64,000 bases of DNA from Limivivens faecihominis. Its GTDB lineage: Bacteria; Bacillota; Clostridia; Lachnospirales; Lachnospiraceae. Position 1 is the stretch's first letter; every line of letters starts with the position of its first letter. Positions 16,640-23,937 of this stretch are shown one piece after another. The DNA lies in NCBI RefSeq assembly GCF_020686945.1, contig NZ_JAJEPR010000015.1, forward strand, positions 19,651 to 83,650, read 5' to 3'. Below the pieces are notes generated by a model. It was not told the origin of the DNA and did not search any database. It saw only the letters and a program-made list of their open reading frames with translations. Made by a program: the position numbers and the translations under genes.

Positions 16640-17875
16640 ATGGGCGAGACAGTGATTGAAAAGATCATTCATCATAATACAGGCAAAAAGGTAAAGCCGG
16701 GCGATATCGCCACCGTTTCTGTGGACCGGGTCATGATTCATGACATCTTTATCCCTTTTGTCGCTGAAAAATTTGAGGAGATGGGCTTTCAGAAGCTCTG
16801 GGACCCGGACAAGGTGGTGCTGATCTACGACCACCTCGTACCGGCCAGCCAGCTGGATGACACGAGACATTTCCATACGGGTGATGCCTTTGCTGAAAAA
16901 TATGGCATGATCCATGTACACAGAAGCGACGGTATCTGCCATCAGCTGATGACCGAGGCCGGTTATGTAAAACCCGGCGACGTGGTCTTCGGTACGGACA
17001 GCCATACCACGACCTACGGCTGCGTGGGCGCTTTTTCTTCCGGTATCGGTTATACCGAGATGGCAAGTATTCTGGGAACCGGAAGCATGTGGATCCGTGT
17101 GCCGGAAACGATCAAAGTCGTCATCAATGGAAAATTGCCGGAAAATGTCATGTCCAAGGATGTGATCTTACGGCTCCTGGGTGATCTGGGAGCAGACGGG
17201 GCCACTTACCGGGCACTGGAGTTTACCGGAAGCACTGTGGAGGAGATGTCCGTTTCCAGCCGTATGACTATGGCAAACATGGCTGTGGAAGCAGGAGCCA
17301 AATGTGCGCTTTTCACACCGGATGAGAAGACGGCAGAATATTGTAATGTGACGCTGAATGATTATCAGAAGAGTCTGGTGGGAGATGAGGACGCTTCCTA
17401 CTGCAAAACCGTCGTTTACAAGGCAGAGGACTTTGTACCTGTGATGGCGTGTCCTTCGCAGGTGGACAAGATCCGCAACGTCAGCGAGCTTTCCGGCATC
17501 CCCATCGACCAGGTGTTTATCGGTTCCTGTACCAATGGCCGTCTGGAGGATCTTCAGGCAGCTGCCGAGGTCCTGAAGGGCAGGAAGGTTGCAGACTATG
17601 TAAAGCTTATTGTGACTCCGGCCAGCCGGAAGATCTACAGACAGGCGATAGAACTTGGTATTATGGATGTCCTGGCGGAAGCCGGAGCAATCATCACCCA
17701 TCCGGGCTGCGGACTCTGCTGTGGCAGAACCGGCGGCATTCTCACAGACGGGGAGCGCGTGGTGGCAACCAATAACCGGAACTTCCTTGGCCGTATGGGA
17801 ACCTCCAAAGTGGAGATTTATCTTGCATCTCCGAAAACCGCAGCTGCCTGTGCAGTGGCGGGAAAAATTGTATAA
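16640..17875 (+). CDS. Aconitase-family large subunit, LeuC-like (pair 2)
   Basis: A 411-residue iron-sulfur hydro-lyase subunit. Motifs: VLIYDHLVPASQLDD, GICHQLMTEAGYVKPGDVVFG, GTDSHTTTYGCVGAFSSGIG; cluster cysteines in FIGSCTNGRLEDL and HPGCGLCCGRTGG. The N-terminus matches the DhaL/HacA-type large subunits of the archaeal group. The late segment NNRNFLGRMGTSKVEIYLASP is canonical. The RBS GGAAGGAG precedes the ATG. It is last in the four-gene run and ends at a terminator. Candidates are isopropylmalate dehydratase, homoaconitase-like or 2,3-dimethylmalate dehydratase-like; I cannot separate these by eye. Confidence 0.82.
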   Translation: MGETVIEKIIHHNTGKKVKPGDIATVSVDRVMIHDIFIPFVAEKFEEMGFQKLWDPDKVVLIYDHLVPASQLDDTRHFHTGDAFAEKYGMIHVHRSDGICHQLMTEAGYVKPGDVVFGTDSHTTTYGCVGAFSSGIGYTEMASILGTGSMWIRVPETIKVVINGKLPENVMSKDVILRLLGDLGADGATYRALEFTGSTVEEMSVSSRMTMANMAVEAGAKCALFTPDEKTAEYCNVTLNDYQKSLVGDEDASYCKTVVYKAEDFVPVMACPSQVDKIRNVSELSGIPIDQVFIGSCTNGRLEDLQAAAEVLKGRKVADYVKLIVTPASRKIYRQAIELGIMDVLAEAGAIITHPGCGLCCGRTGGILTDGERVVATNNRNFLGRMGTSKVEIYLASPKTAAACAVAGKIV

Positions 17876-17892
17876 CGAATTAAATAAAAAGG

Positions 17893-17923
17893 ATCAGCCC
17901 GGTTTGTATGCCGGGCTGATTTT
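17893..17923 (+). terminator. Terminator of the double leuCD-like operon
   Basis: ATCAGCCCGG pairs perfectly with CCGGGCTGAT across an 8-base loop, followed by TTT. Confidence 0.85.
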
Positions 17924-17958
17924 GTATTCTGGAGGAGAAAGATGCAGCGTTTTTGCGC

Positions 17959-17987
17959 TTGACAAGTATTTACTACAGATGTAGAAT
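17959..17987 (+). promoter_or_regulatory. Promoter of the BlaI-controlled extracellular protein gene
   Basis: TTGACA at 17959-17964, 17-base spacer, TAGAAT at 17982-17987: a strong promoter. The -10 box overlaps operator 1, and operator 2 sits just past the likely transcription start, an arrangement suited to tight repression. Confidence 0.8.
17973..17984 (+). promoter_or_regulatory. BlaI/MecI-type operator 1
   Basis: CTACAGATGTAG: five-base inverted repeat CTACA/TGTAG with a 2-base centre, matching the TACA-n2-TGTA core of BlaI/MecI operators. It overlaps the -10 region. A BlaI-type repressor gene lies 1.05 kb downstream. Confidence 0.8.
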
Positions 17988-17998
17988 ATACGCGTCAA

Positions 17999-18010
17999 CT
18001 ACAAATGTAG
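17999..18010 (+). promoter_or_regulatory. BlaI/MecI-type operator 2
   Basis: CTACAAATGTAG: same arms as operator 1, with the centre 26 bases further on. Paired operators are typical for BlaI/MecI. Confidence 0.8.
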
Positions 18011-18032
18011 AAGAAAAGGAGCGCAAAAGATC

Positions 18033-18884
18033 ATGAGAAGACGTAGACAACAGGAAGAGAGAAGAATGAAGATGATTATGACGGCAGCGGCGGTGATTTG
18101 TGTTCTGCTGCTGGTTGTGGGCGTGGGGATTCTTTTGAGAAGAAGGATGCCGGAGGTTGTGCATATGACAGAAGACACCGGGAAGACGGCGGTGGTGGTG
18201 AAAAAGAAGGAGAAAGAAAAGACTTCTGAAAAGCAAACGGAAAATCAGACGGAGGATCAGAAAAAAGAACAGTCAGGAACGAAGACAGAGAGTCAGAGTA
18301 CTGCTCAGAAGAAAGAAGGAACGGAAACGCAGATAAATCCAGAGAACATTCAAAACCAGAATACTCCGGCGAAGAAGGTTCAGGAACAAAATGCTTCGAC
18401 TGCGGGTAATCAAAATTCAGGAACCGTTCAGGTACAGCAGCCGGAAAATAACTCATCTGCGAGTGCGGAGGCGGAAACCACTGCAGCTTCCAATAGTTCA
18501 CCCGAATATACCTCCGCGGAGAATCTGGGGCTTACGCTGACGGATGAGAGCGTTACGCTCTATTCGGCAGATGGAAGTGCAGCCACCTATATCTACAAGG
18601 CCACTAATGGAAACTGGTACGATGGCAGCGGCAGAAATTATGTCTACAATGGAAACGGAACCTGGAGCGGGGCGGATGGAAGCTCCTGGAGCGAGACGGC
18701 GCCTGCTCCGGCAGCGGACAAAAGCGGCGCTTCCGTGACGGTCACAGATGAGGATGGCCTGAACAGTCAGACGCTTTATCAGGATTCCAGCAGCGGCAGC
18801 TGGGTCAATGAGGCGGGCGGCATCTATACCGACAATGGTGACGGAAGTTTTACCGGGCCGGATGGAAATTTGTGGTATTCATAA
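18033..18884 (+). CDS. Membrane-anchored extracellular protein sharing its C-terminal domain with the neighbouring M56 sensor
   Basis: A 283-residue protein of unknown function. A basic N-terminus (MRRRRQQEERR) precedes one transmembrane segment at about residues 14-34. A long linker rich in Lys, Gln, Asn, Thr and Glu (about 50-160) follows, then a C-terminal domain of about 115 residues built from Gly/Trp/Tyr motifs (DGSGR, GNGTW, DGSSW, DGSFTGPDG). The same domain is found at the C-terminus of the M56 protein encoded at 19428. The RBS is AAGGAG. Two BlaI-type operators and a strong promoter lie directly upstream, so it is the likely regulated output of the module. It is not a recognisable beta-lactamase or PBP. 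Confidence 0.85.
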   Translation: MRRRRQQEERRMKMIMTAAAVICVLLLVVGVGILLRRRMPEVVHMTEDTGKTAVVVKKKEKEKTSEKQTENQTEDQKKEQSGTKTESQSTAQKKEGTETQINPENIQNQNTPAKKVQEQNASTAGNQNSGTVQVQQPENNSSASAEAETTAASNSSPEYTSAENLGLTLTDESVTLYSADGSAATYIYKATNGNWYDGSGRNYVYNGNGTWSGADGSSWSETAPAPAADKSGASVTVTDEDGLNSQTLYQDSSSGSWVNEAGGIYTDNGDGSFTGPDGNLWYS

Positions 18885-18914
18885 ATAAAGGTATTTTTCA
18901 TGGGGCCGGTTTTC

Positions 18915-18943
18915 TTTACAGGAAAAACGAATGGGTGTAAGAT
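18915..18943 (+). promoter_or_regulatory. Possible separate promoter for the blaI-like gene
   Basis: TTTACA at 18915-18920, 17-base spacer, TAAGAT at 18938-18943. Half-sites TACA and TGTA fall inside this region but are 15 bases apart, so it lacks the compact operator seen upstream of 18033. Confidence 0.45.
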
Positions 18944-19032
18944 AGAGCATAAAAGAAAAATTGTTTCGGAGATTTTCAAGGGGAGAATGCTCTGTCAGCG
19001 AAAGTTCAGAAACAAAAAAGGGAGTTTATTAT

Positions 19033-19425
19033 ATGAAAAAAACAATCAGCCGTCTGCCGGATTCGGAGCTGGATATCATGCTGGTGCTCTGGAACCATGA
19101 GCCGCCCATGGGCCGCTTGGAGATCGAGCGGGTGGTAAATGAGAAAAAGAAACTGGCCCCCACGACGATCCTTTCCCTGCTCACGAGACTGGAAAAAAAG
19201 GGCTTTGTCTCTGCGAAAAAAGAAGGAAAGATGAACCTCTATACGCCGCTGGTGACACAGGAGGAATACCAGCAGCAGGAGAGCAGAAGCGTATTGGAGA
19301 AGCTTTACGGCAATTCTCTGAAGCGCTTTGTAAATGCCCTTTACCAGGGGGAAAAGATGAAAAAAGAAGATATTCAGGAATTAAGTGATTTCTTAAAAGA
19401 GATGGAGGAAGACCAGGAGGAGTAA
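19033..19425 (+). CDS. BlaI/MecI-family transcriptional repressor
   Basis: A 130-residue winged-helix repressor. The N-terminal DNA-binding part includes LPDSELDIMLVLWNHEPP and the recognition helix region LAPTTILSLLTRLEKKGFV; the C-terminal part is the dimerisation segment normally cut by the BlaR1 protease (SLKRFVNALYQ). I use the ATG at 19033 (RBS GGGAG, start MKKTISRLPDSEL) rather than an ATG 24 codons upstream that would add unrelated residues. The M56 protease gene follows by 2 bases. Its targets are probably the two operators at 17973-18010. Confidence 0.92.
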   Translation: MKKTISRLPDSELDIMLVLWNHEPPMGRLEIERVVNEKKKLAPTTILSLLTRLEKKGFVSAKKEGKMNLYTPLVTQEEYQQQESRSVLEKLYGNSLKRFVNALYQGEKMKKEDIQELSDFLKEMEEDQEE

Positions 19426-19427
19426 AG

Positions 19428-20933
19428 ATGCCTGAATTTGTACTTCATATTTTAAAAATGAATCTCATTGCGGCGGTAATCCTGCTTCTGACGGAGCTTT
19501 TTTCCAGACTTAGCAGAGGGAGATATGCTTCCGGCTGGAAATACTGGGTCTGGTTTGCTGTGGCTGTTTTTCTGCTGGTGCCAGTGAAGCTTCCTTCCGG
19601 GAGGCTCCCGCAGCTGACCGTGAATTTTGTAGTGGAACAACCGGTGAAAACAGCGGACTCAAATCTTTTAGCAGCACAGAAAGAGGCAGAAGTCTCGCAA
19701 CAGACCTCAGCTCAGACCGTGCAGCAGACCTTCCACAGCCATGAAATCCAGTTAAAGGAAACTCCTTTCGGCTTCACCTTTGACCAGCTGCTGCGTCTTT
19801 TTGGCGAGATCTGGCTTGCCGGGGCTCTGTTTCTCGGGCTTGTGGGCCTGGCCCGCTATTATCTGGCGCTCCACAGGCTTTATCGCTGGAGCCTGCCGGT
19901 GGACGATGAGGATATCCTGAAAGACTACCAGCGGCTCAGCAGGGAAGCAGAACTCAAGAAACCTCCGAAGCTTCTGAAAAATGACAGGCTTACCACGCCG
20001 GTGCTGGCAGGCCTTTTTCATCCGGCAGTTTACCTTACGAATGAACGGTACGAAAAACAGGAGCTTTGCTTTATTCTGAGCCACGAGCTGACTCATTACC
20101 AGCGAAGGGATCTCTGGTATAAGCTTCTTATGCAGGCAGTTGTTTCCAGCTACTGGTTCAATCCTTTTCTGTATAAAATGAGAAGGGATGCGGAGCGAAC
20201 CGTGGAAAATCTCTGTGATGCCCGGGTGTTAGGAGGGCTTTCCAGTCAGGAGCAGCTGAGCTACAGCCGCCTGCTTTTAAAGACAGCCGCAAAGCAGAGC
20301 CGGGTTCCCTATCTGGCGGCGGGACTCAATGATGGCATTCTGGTATTTAAAGAGCGGATACGTTGTATGAGAAATCTTTCTGCAATGAAAAGGTGTCGCT
20401 TTCCGGCGGTTCTTCTCTGTGCAGTGATGCTTCTCGCCCAGCTTCTGATCGGGAGCAGCGTGGCGGCGGAAAACAATCTCCAACAGAACCTTACTCAGGC
20501 GGAGACGGAAACCCGACAGGAAAGCCCGGGGATGGAAACTGCTGAAACGAGCGAAAACCGTCCACTCACATCAACTTTGACTGCAAATACCTCCGAGCCA
20601 CTCACCCTCTACCGCACCGAAGGCAACGGTGCCAACTACATCTATGAAAGCGGCGACGGCACCTGGAAGGACGGCAGCGGAAGAACCTATACCTATCACG
20701 GAAACGGCCAGTGGGTCAGCGACCGGGATAGAAGTTCCTGGACGGAGGAAGGACCTCCGAACCCCGCAGATCAGGCCGTAGCATCTGTGACGGTTTATGA
20801 TTCGGGCCAGCTGAACCGGCAGGTCCTTTATCAGGGGCCGGATGGCAGCTGGCAAAACCAGGCCGGAGGCCTTTACACTGCCAACGAAGACGGCAGCTTC
20901 ACCGGTCCGGATGGCACTCTCTGGACCCCATAA
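19428..20933 (+). CDS. BlaR1/MecR1-like M56 family membrane metallopeptidase with extra C-terminal domain
   Basis: A 501-residue sensor-protease. Transmembrane segments at about residues 4-24, 37-50, 122-142 and 325-347 match BlaR1 topology. The zinc-protease motif HELTH is at about 219-223 on the cytosolic side, and the third ligand probably lies in ENLCDARVL. In BlaR1 the C-terminal extracellular part is a penicillin-binding sensor; here it is replaced by a linker and a 120-residue domain (about 381-501) homologous to the C-terminus of the protein at 18033 (both contain DGSFTGPDG and DGSGR). There is no beta-lactam-binding SxxK motif of the usual kind that I can see, so the signal is not obviously a beta-lactam. 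It is coupled to the blaI-like gene. Confidence 0.88.
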   Translation: MPEFVLHILKMNLIAAVILLLTELFSRLSRGRYASGWKYWVWFAVAVFLLVPVKLPSGRLPQLTVNFVVEQPVKTADSNLLAAQKEAEVSQQTSAQTVQQTFHSHEIQLKETPFGFTFDQLLRLFGEIWLAGALFLGLVGLARYYLALHRLYRWSLPVDDEDILKDYQRLSREAELKKPPKLLKNDRLTTPVLAGLFHPAVYLTNERYEKQELCFILSHELTHYQRRDLWYKLLMQAVVSSYWFNPFLYKMRRDAERTVENLCDARVLGGLSSQEQLSYSRLLLKTAAKQSRVPYLAAGLNDGILVFKERIRCMRNLSAMKRCRFPAVLLCAVMLLAQLLIGSSVAAENNLQQNLTQAETETRQESPGMETAETSENRPLTSTLTANTSEPLTLYRTEGNGANYIYESGDGTWKDGSGRTYTYHGNGQWVSDRDRSSWTEEGPPNPADQAVASVTVYDSGQLNRQVLYQGPDGSWQNQAGGLYTANEDGSFTGPDGTLWTP

Positions 20934-20981
20934 AAAAAGTCCCGGCGGATCAGTAAATGATCCGGACCGGGGCTTCTTTTT
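20932..20981. terminator. Bidirectional terminator between the M56 gene and aspS
   Basis: AGTCCCGG pairs with CCGGGGCT, with inner GGATCA/TGATCC, flanked by A7 on one side and a T-rich tail on the other. It serves both converging genes. Confidence 0.85.
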
Positions 20982-22752
20982 ATTCTTCTGTTTTCTTTTC
21001 TTCGATATCCAGTTTGATGTGAACATCTTTGAGCTGTTTGGGATCTACCTCGGAAGGAGCGCCCATCATGACATCCTGTGCGGTCTTGTTCATCGGGAAC
21101 GGGATGATCTCACGGATGCTGTCCTCGCCGGCCAGAAGCATGACCATACGGTCTACGCCCGGGGCGATACCTGCATGAGGCGGAGCTCCGTAGCAGAATG
21201 CGTTGTACATAGCCGGGAATTTGGCTTTCACGTCGTCCTCGCCCAGACCAACGATCTGGAAGGCTTTTACCATGATCTCGGGATCGTGGTTACGAACGGC
21301 ACCGGAGGAGAGCTCTACACCGTTGCAGACCAGATCGTACTGGTAAGCGTTGATGGAGAGGGGATCCTGATTGTTCAGTGCATCCATACCGCCCTGGGGC
21401 ATGGAGAACGGGTTGTGGCAGAACTCCAGCTCGCCGGACTCCTCGCCGATTTCGTACATCGGGAAGTCTACGATCCAGCAGAACTCATAGCAGTCGGTCT
21501 TCATATGGCCTTCAGCCAGAGCGCCGATGTAGCGGCGGAGAACGCCTGCTGTTTTCTGAGCGGCCTGTTTCTTGCCTGCACATACGCCGACAAAATCGCC
21601 GGGTTTCAGGCCCAGTGCTTCTTTGACTGCCTCAGCATGTTCCTGAAGGAACTTGGAGATGCCGCCGGTCAGAGCGCCGTTTTCGTCTACTTTGAACCAG
21701 TAAGCTTTGTTTCCGGCCTGAACTTCCACGTCAGCGCAGAGCTTGTCGATGACTTTGCGGGTGCCTTTGAAGCCGTCAGCAACGACTGCTTTTACGACAT
21801 TTCCCTCGAAGGGACCGAAACCGCAGTCAGCCATGCACTCGGTAGCATCCTGCACGAGAAGGTCGATACGGAGATCCGGTTTGTCGGTTCCGTATTTTTC
21901 CATGGCATCTTTGTAGGAGATGCGGCAGAAGGGCGCTTTGGAAGCGGTCTTGTAGGTGCCGAATTTCTCAAATACCGGCGGGAGAACGTCTTCCAGAACG
22001 GCGAAGACATCTTCCTGGCTGGCGAAAGCCATCTCCATATCCAGCTGATAGAACTCGCCCGGAGAACGGTCTGCACGCGCATCCTCATCACGGAAGCAGG
22101 GGGCGATCTGGAAATAGCGGTCGAAACCGGAGGTCATGAGCAGCTGTTTGAACTGCTGGGGAGCCTGCGGAAGTGCATAAAATTTGCCCGGGTGGTTTCT
22201 GGAGGGAACGAGATAGTCTCTCGCACCTTCCGGAGAGGAGCAGGTCAGGATCGGAGTCGTGATCTCCAGGAAACCATGCTCCATCATGCTGCGGCGAAGC
22301 TCGGCAACCACGTTGCAGCGCAGAACGATCTTGGATTTCACAGCCGGATTACGAAGATCCAGGTAGCGGTATTTCAGACGGGTATTTTCATCAGCTTCCT
22401 TGGAACGGTTGATCTCAAAAGGAAGCTCATTGTAGATACATTTGCCGAGGATCTCGATCTTCTCGGGAACAACCTCGATCTCACCGGTGGGAAGATTTGT
22501 ATTTTTGCTGGAACGTTCACGGACAGTACCGGTAACGGAGATGGTAGATTCGGTGTTGACACCGGAGATCTGCTCCATCATTTCCTCAGTCTCGATCACG
22601 ATCTGGGTGGTTCCGTAAAAATCACGAAGGATCAGGAAGCCCAGATTCTTGCTGACTCTTCTTAAGTTTTCATACCAGCCGACCAGAGTGACTATCTTTC
22701 CGGCATCAGAAAGGCGCAGCTCGTTGCAGGTATGGGTTCTGGATTGTGTCAT
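20980..22752 (-). CDS. aspS: Aspartyl-tRNA synthetase
   Basis: Class II synthetase charging tRNA-Asp (possibly also tRNA-Asn), 590 residues, the length of bacterial-type AspRS with the GAD insertion. N-terminal OB-fold anticodon domain (VTLVGWYENLRRVSKNLGFL), motif 2 in CFRDEDARADRSP, the flipping-loop segment PQAPQQFKQLLM and motif 3 in PHAGIAPGVDRMVMLL. The start codon is preceded by GGATGG on the minus strand. A 140-base leader with a large inverted repeat separates it from its promoter. A long open frame on the opposite strand is a shadow. Confidence 0.97.
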   Translation of the reverse strand: MTQSRTHTCNELRLSDAGKIVTLVGWYENLRRVSKNLGFLILRDFYGTTQIVIETEEMMEQISGVNTESTISVTGTVRERSSKNTNLPTGEIEVVPEKIEILGKCIYNELPFEINRSKEADENTRLKYRYLDLRNPAVKSKIVLRCNVVAELRRSMMEHGFLEITTPILTCSSPEGARDYLVPSRNHPGKFYALPQAPQQFKQLLMTSGFDRYFQIAPCFRDEDARADRSPGEFYQLDMEMAFASQEDVFAVLEDVLPPVFEKFGTYKTASKAPFCRISYKDAMEKYGTDKPDLRIDLLVQDATECMADCGFGPFEGNVVKAVVADGFKGTRKVIDKLCADVEVQAGNKAYWFKVDENGALTGGISKFLQEHAEAVKEALGLKPGDFVGVCAGKKQAAQKTAGVLRRYIGALAEGHMKTDCYEFCWIVDFPMYEIGEESGELEFCHNPFSMPQGGMDALNNQDPLSINAYQYDLVCNGVELSSGAVRNHDPEIMVKAFQIVGLGEDDVKAKFPAMYNAFCYGAPPHAGIAPGVDRMVMLLAGEDSIREIIPFPMNKTAQDVMMGAPSEVDPKQLKDVHIKLDIEEKKTEE

Positions 22753-22785
22753 GGTGTTTTACCATCCTTTTTTATAACTTTTTCG

Positions 22786-22879
22786 TAACAGTTCAGAACA
22801 TCAGCAAAATGAAAAATCAGACTATGCAAACTTGTCTGCGATAGGATGAATTTTTTGTTTTGAACGTCCTGAACAGTTA
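22786..22879 (-). repeat. Long imperfect inverted repeat in the aspS leader
   Basis: The arm at 22786-22817 and the reverse complement of 22850-22879 align over about 30 bases with a few mismatches and one 2-base gap. Both start TAAC, continue GTTCAG, and end AAAAAT. A smaller hairpin (CAGAC/GTCTG) sits in the loop. It lies wholly within the predicted 5' leader of aspS. It could be a regulatory RNA structure or a miniature inverted-repeat element. Confidence 0.7.
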
Positions 22880-22898
22880 AACTTTTTCTCGACATTAC

Positions 22899-22927
22899 AT
22901 TATACTGTATTTTATGGTTCTTTGCAA
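22899..22927 (-). promoter_or_regulatory. Promoter of aspS
   Basis: On the minus strand: TTGCAA (plus 22922-22927), 17-base spacer, perfect TATAAT (plus 22899-22904). It implies a leader of about 140 bases. Confidence 0.75.
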
Positions 22928-22945
22928 GGGATTCATGAAGATGCG

Positions 22946-23866
22946 TCAGGGGCGGGAGGCTCCGCTGCCTTCCTTCATGTGTACATCCAGCTGAGGATAG
23001 GGGATCTCGATCCCTTTCGCATCGAAGGTGAGCTTGATATCCTCCAGAAGCTTCCAGCGAGTGGGCCAGTAGTTTTCTGTTTTTACCTGAGCCCGAAGAC
23101 CCAGGATCACGGCACTGTCAGCGAGGTCATCCACAAAGACCACATGCTCCTCCTGTGTGAGGATCCGCGGCTCCTTGCAGAGAAGCTGCTCCAGAATGGC
23201 TTTCGCTTTCTTAAGATCTGCAGAATAGGAGATCCCTACCTTCAGTTCCAGAAGCCGGATGTCATTGGAGGTCACATTGGTAAGACTGTTGTTGGCCAGA
23301 AGACCGTTTGGAAGAATGATGACTTTCTTGTCAATGGTGGAAAGCCGGGTGTAGAAGATATGGATTTCTTCTACAGTTCCTTCATTTCCTTTATTGTCTT
23401 CCCGGATGTAGTCACCGACAACGAAGGGTTTTAAAAGCAGGATCTGGATGCCGCCGGCCAGATTTGACAGACTCTCCTGAAGAGCCAGGCTGACCGCTAC
23501 GCCGGCAGAGGCAATGACTGCAGCGATGGAAGTGGAGGGAACGCCCAGGTTCTGAATGATGATAAACAGGAGCAGGGTGTAGAGGAGAAATTTCAGCAGA
23601 GAATCGATAAATTGCTCTACGCCTGTATCTGCACTGGAACGTTCAATGGAGCGGCGGACGATACGCCGGATCCAGCGGATCAGAAAACGGCCGACAAAGA
23701 AGATCAACAGCGAAAAACCGATCTCCACACCGAAGGAGATCAGATCGGGAACATGTTCATTCCAGAAGGAGATCCAGCGGTTGGTTTTTGTCACTACCTG
23801 CTCCGTGACTTCCGAGGTGATTTGCGCCGCGTTCAGATCGGAAGAAGTGAGGAGATTGTAATTCAT
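22946..23866 (-). CDS. MscS-family mechanosensitive ion channel
   Basis: A 306-residue membrane channel that releases solutes upon osmotic downshock. Hydrophobic segments at about residues 42-62 and 90-105, then the pore-lining TM3 with the small-residue pattern AAVIASAGVAVSLALQES (about 113-130) and the beta domain entry LLLKPFVVGDYI. The cytoplasmic domain contains ILPNGLLANNSLTN, a strong MscS signature. Second gene of an M42 peptidase-mscS minus-strand pair; a hairpin lies between them. Confidence 0.92.
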   Translation of the reverse strand: MNYNLLTSSDLNAAQITSEVTEQVVTKTNRWISFWNEHVPDLISFGVEIGFSLLIFFVGRFLIRWIRRIVRRSIERSSADTGVEQFIDSLLKFLLYTLLLFIIIQNLGVPSTSIAAVIASAGVAVSLALQESLSNLAGGIQILLLKPFVVGDYIREDNKGNEGTVEEIHIFYTRLSTIDKKVIILPNGLLANNSLTNVTSNDIRLLELKVGISYSADLKKAKAILEQLLCKEPRILTQEEHVVFVDDLADSAVILGLRAQVKTENYWPTRWKLLEDIKLTFDAKGIEIPYPQLDVHMKEGSGASRP

Positions 23867-23883
23867 GGAAGATTCCTTTCATC

Positions 23884-23903
23884 GGCAGGTCCGGAGACCT
23901 GCC
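23884..23903 (-). other. Intercistronic hairpin between the M42 peptidase and MscS genes
   Basis: GGCAGGTC and GACCTGCC form a perfect 8-base stem with a 4-base loop, without a T-run. Probably a transcript-processing or stability element; it lies 17 bases upstream of the MscS start. Confidence 0.55.
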
Positions 23904-23937
23904 TGGAAAAATTCAGCCGACATCTTCTGTGGAAAGA

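Noticed and set aside
19428..20933. Calling the BlaI/M56 pair a beta-lactam resistance system
   Set aside because: The sensor lacks the penicillin-binding domain of BlaR1/MecR1, and no beta-lactamase or PBP is under the operators.
20842..22665. Open frame of 607 codons on the plus strand opposite aspS
   Set aside because: Complete overlap with a well-recognised aspS on the other strand, no RBS, and no recognisable protein; it is a codon-bias shadow.
22753..22898. T-box leader for aspS
   Set aside because: The conserved T-box sequence is absent; the leader is instead dominated by one long inverted repeat.
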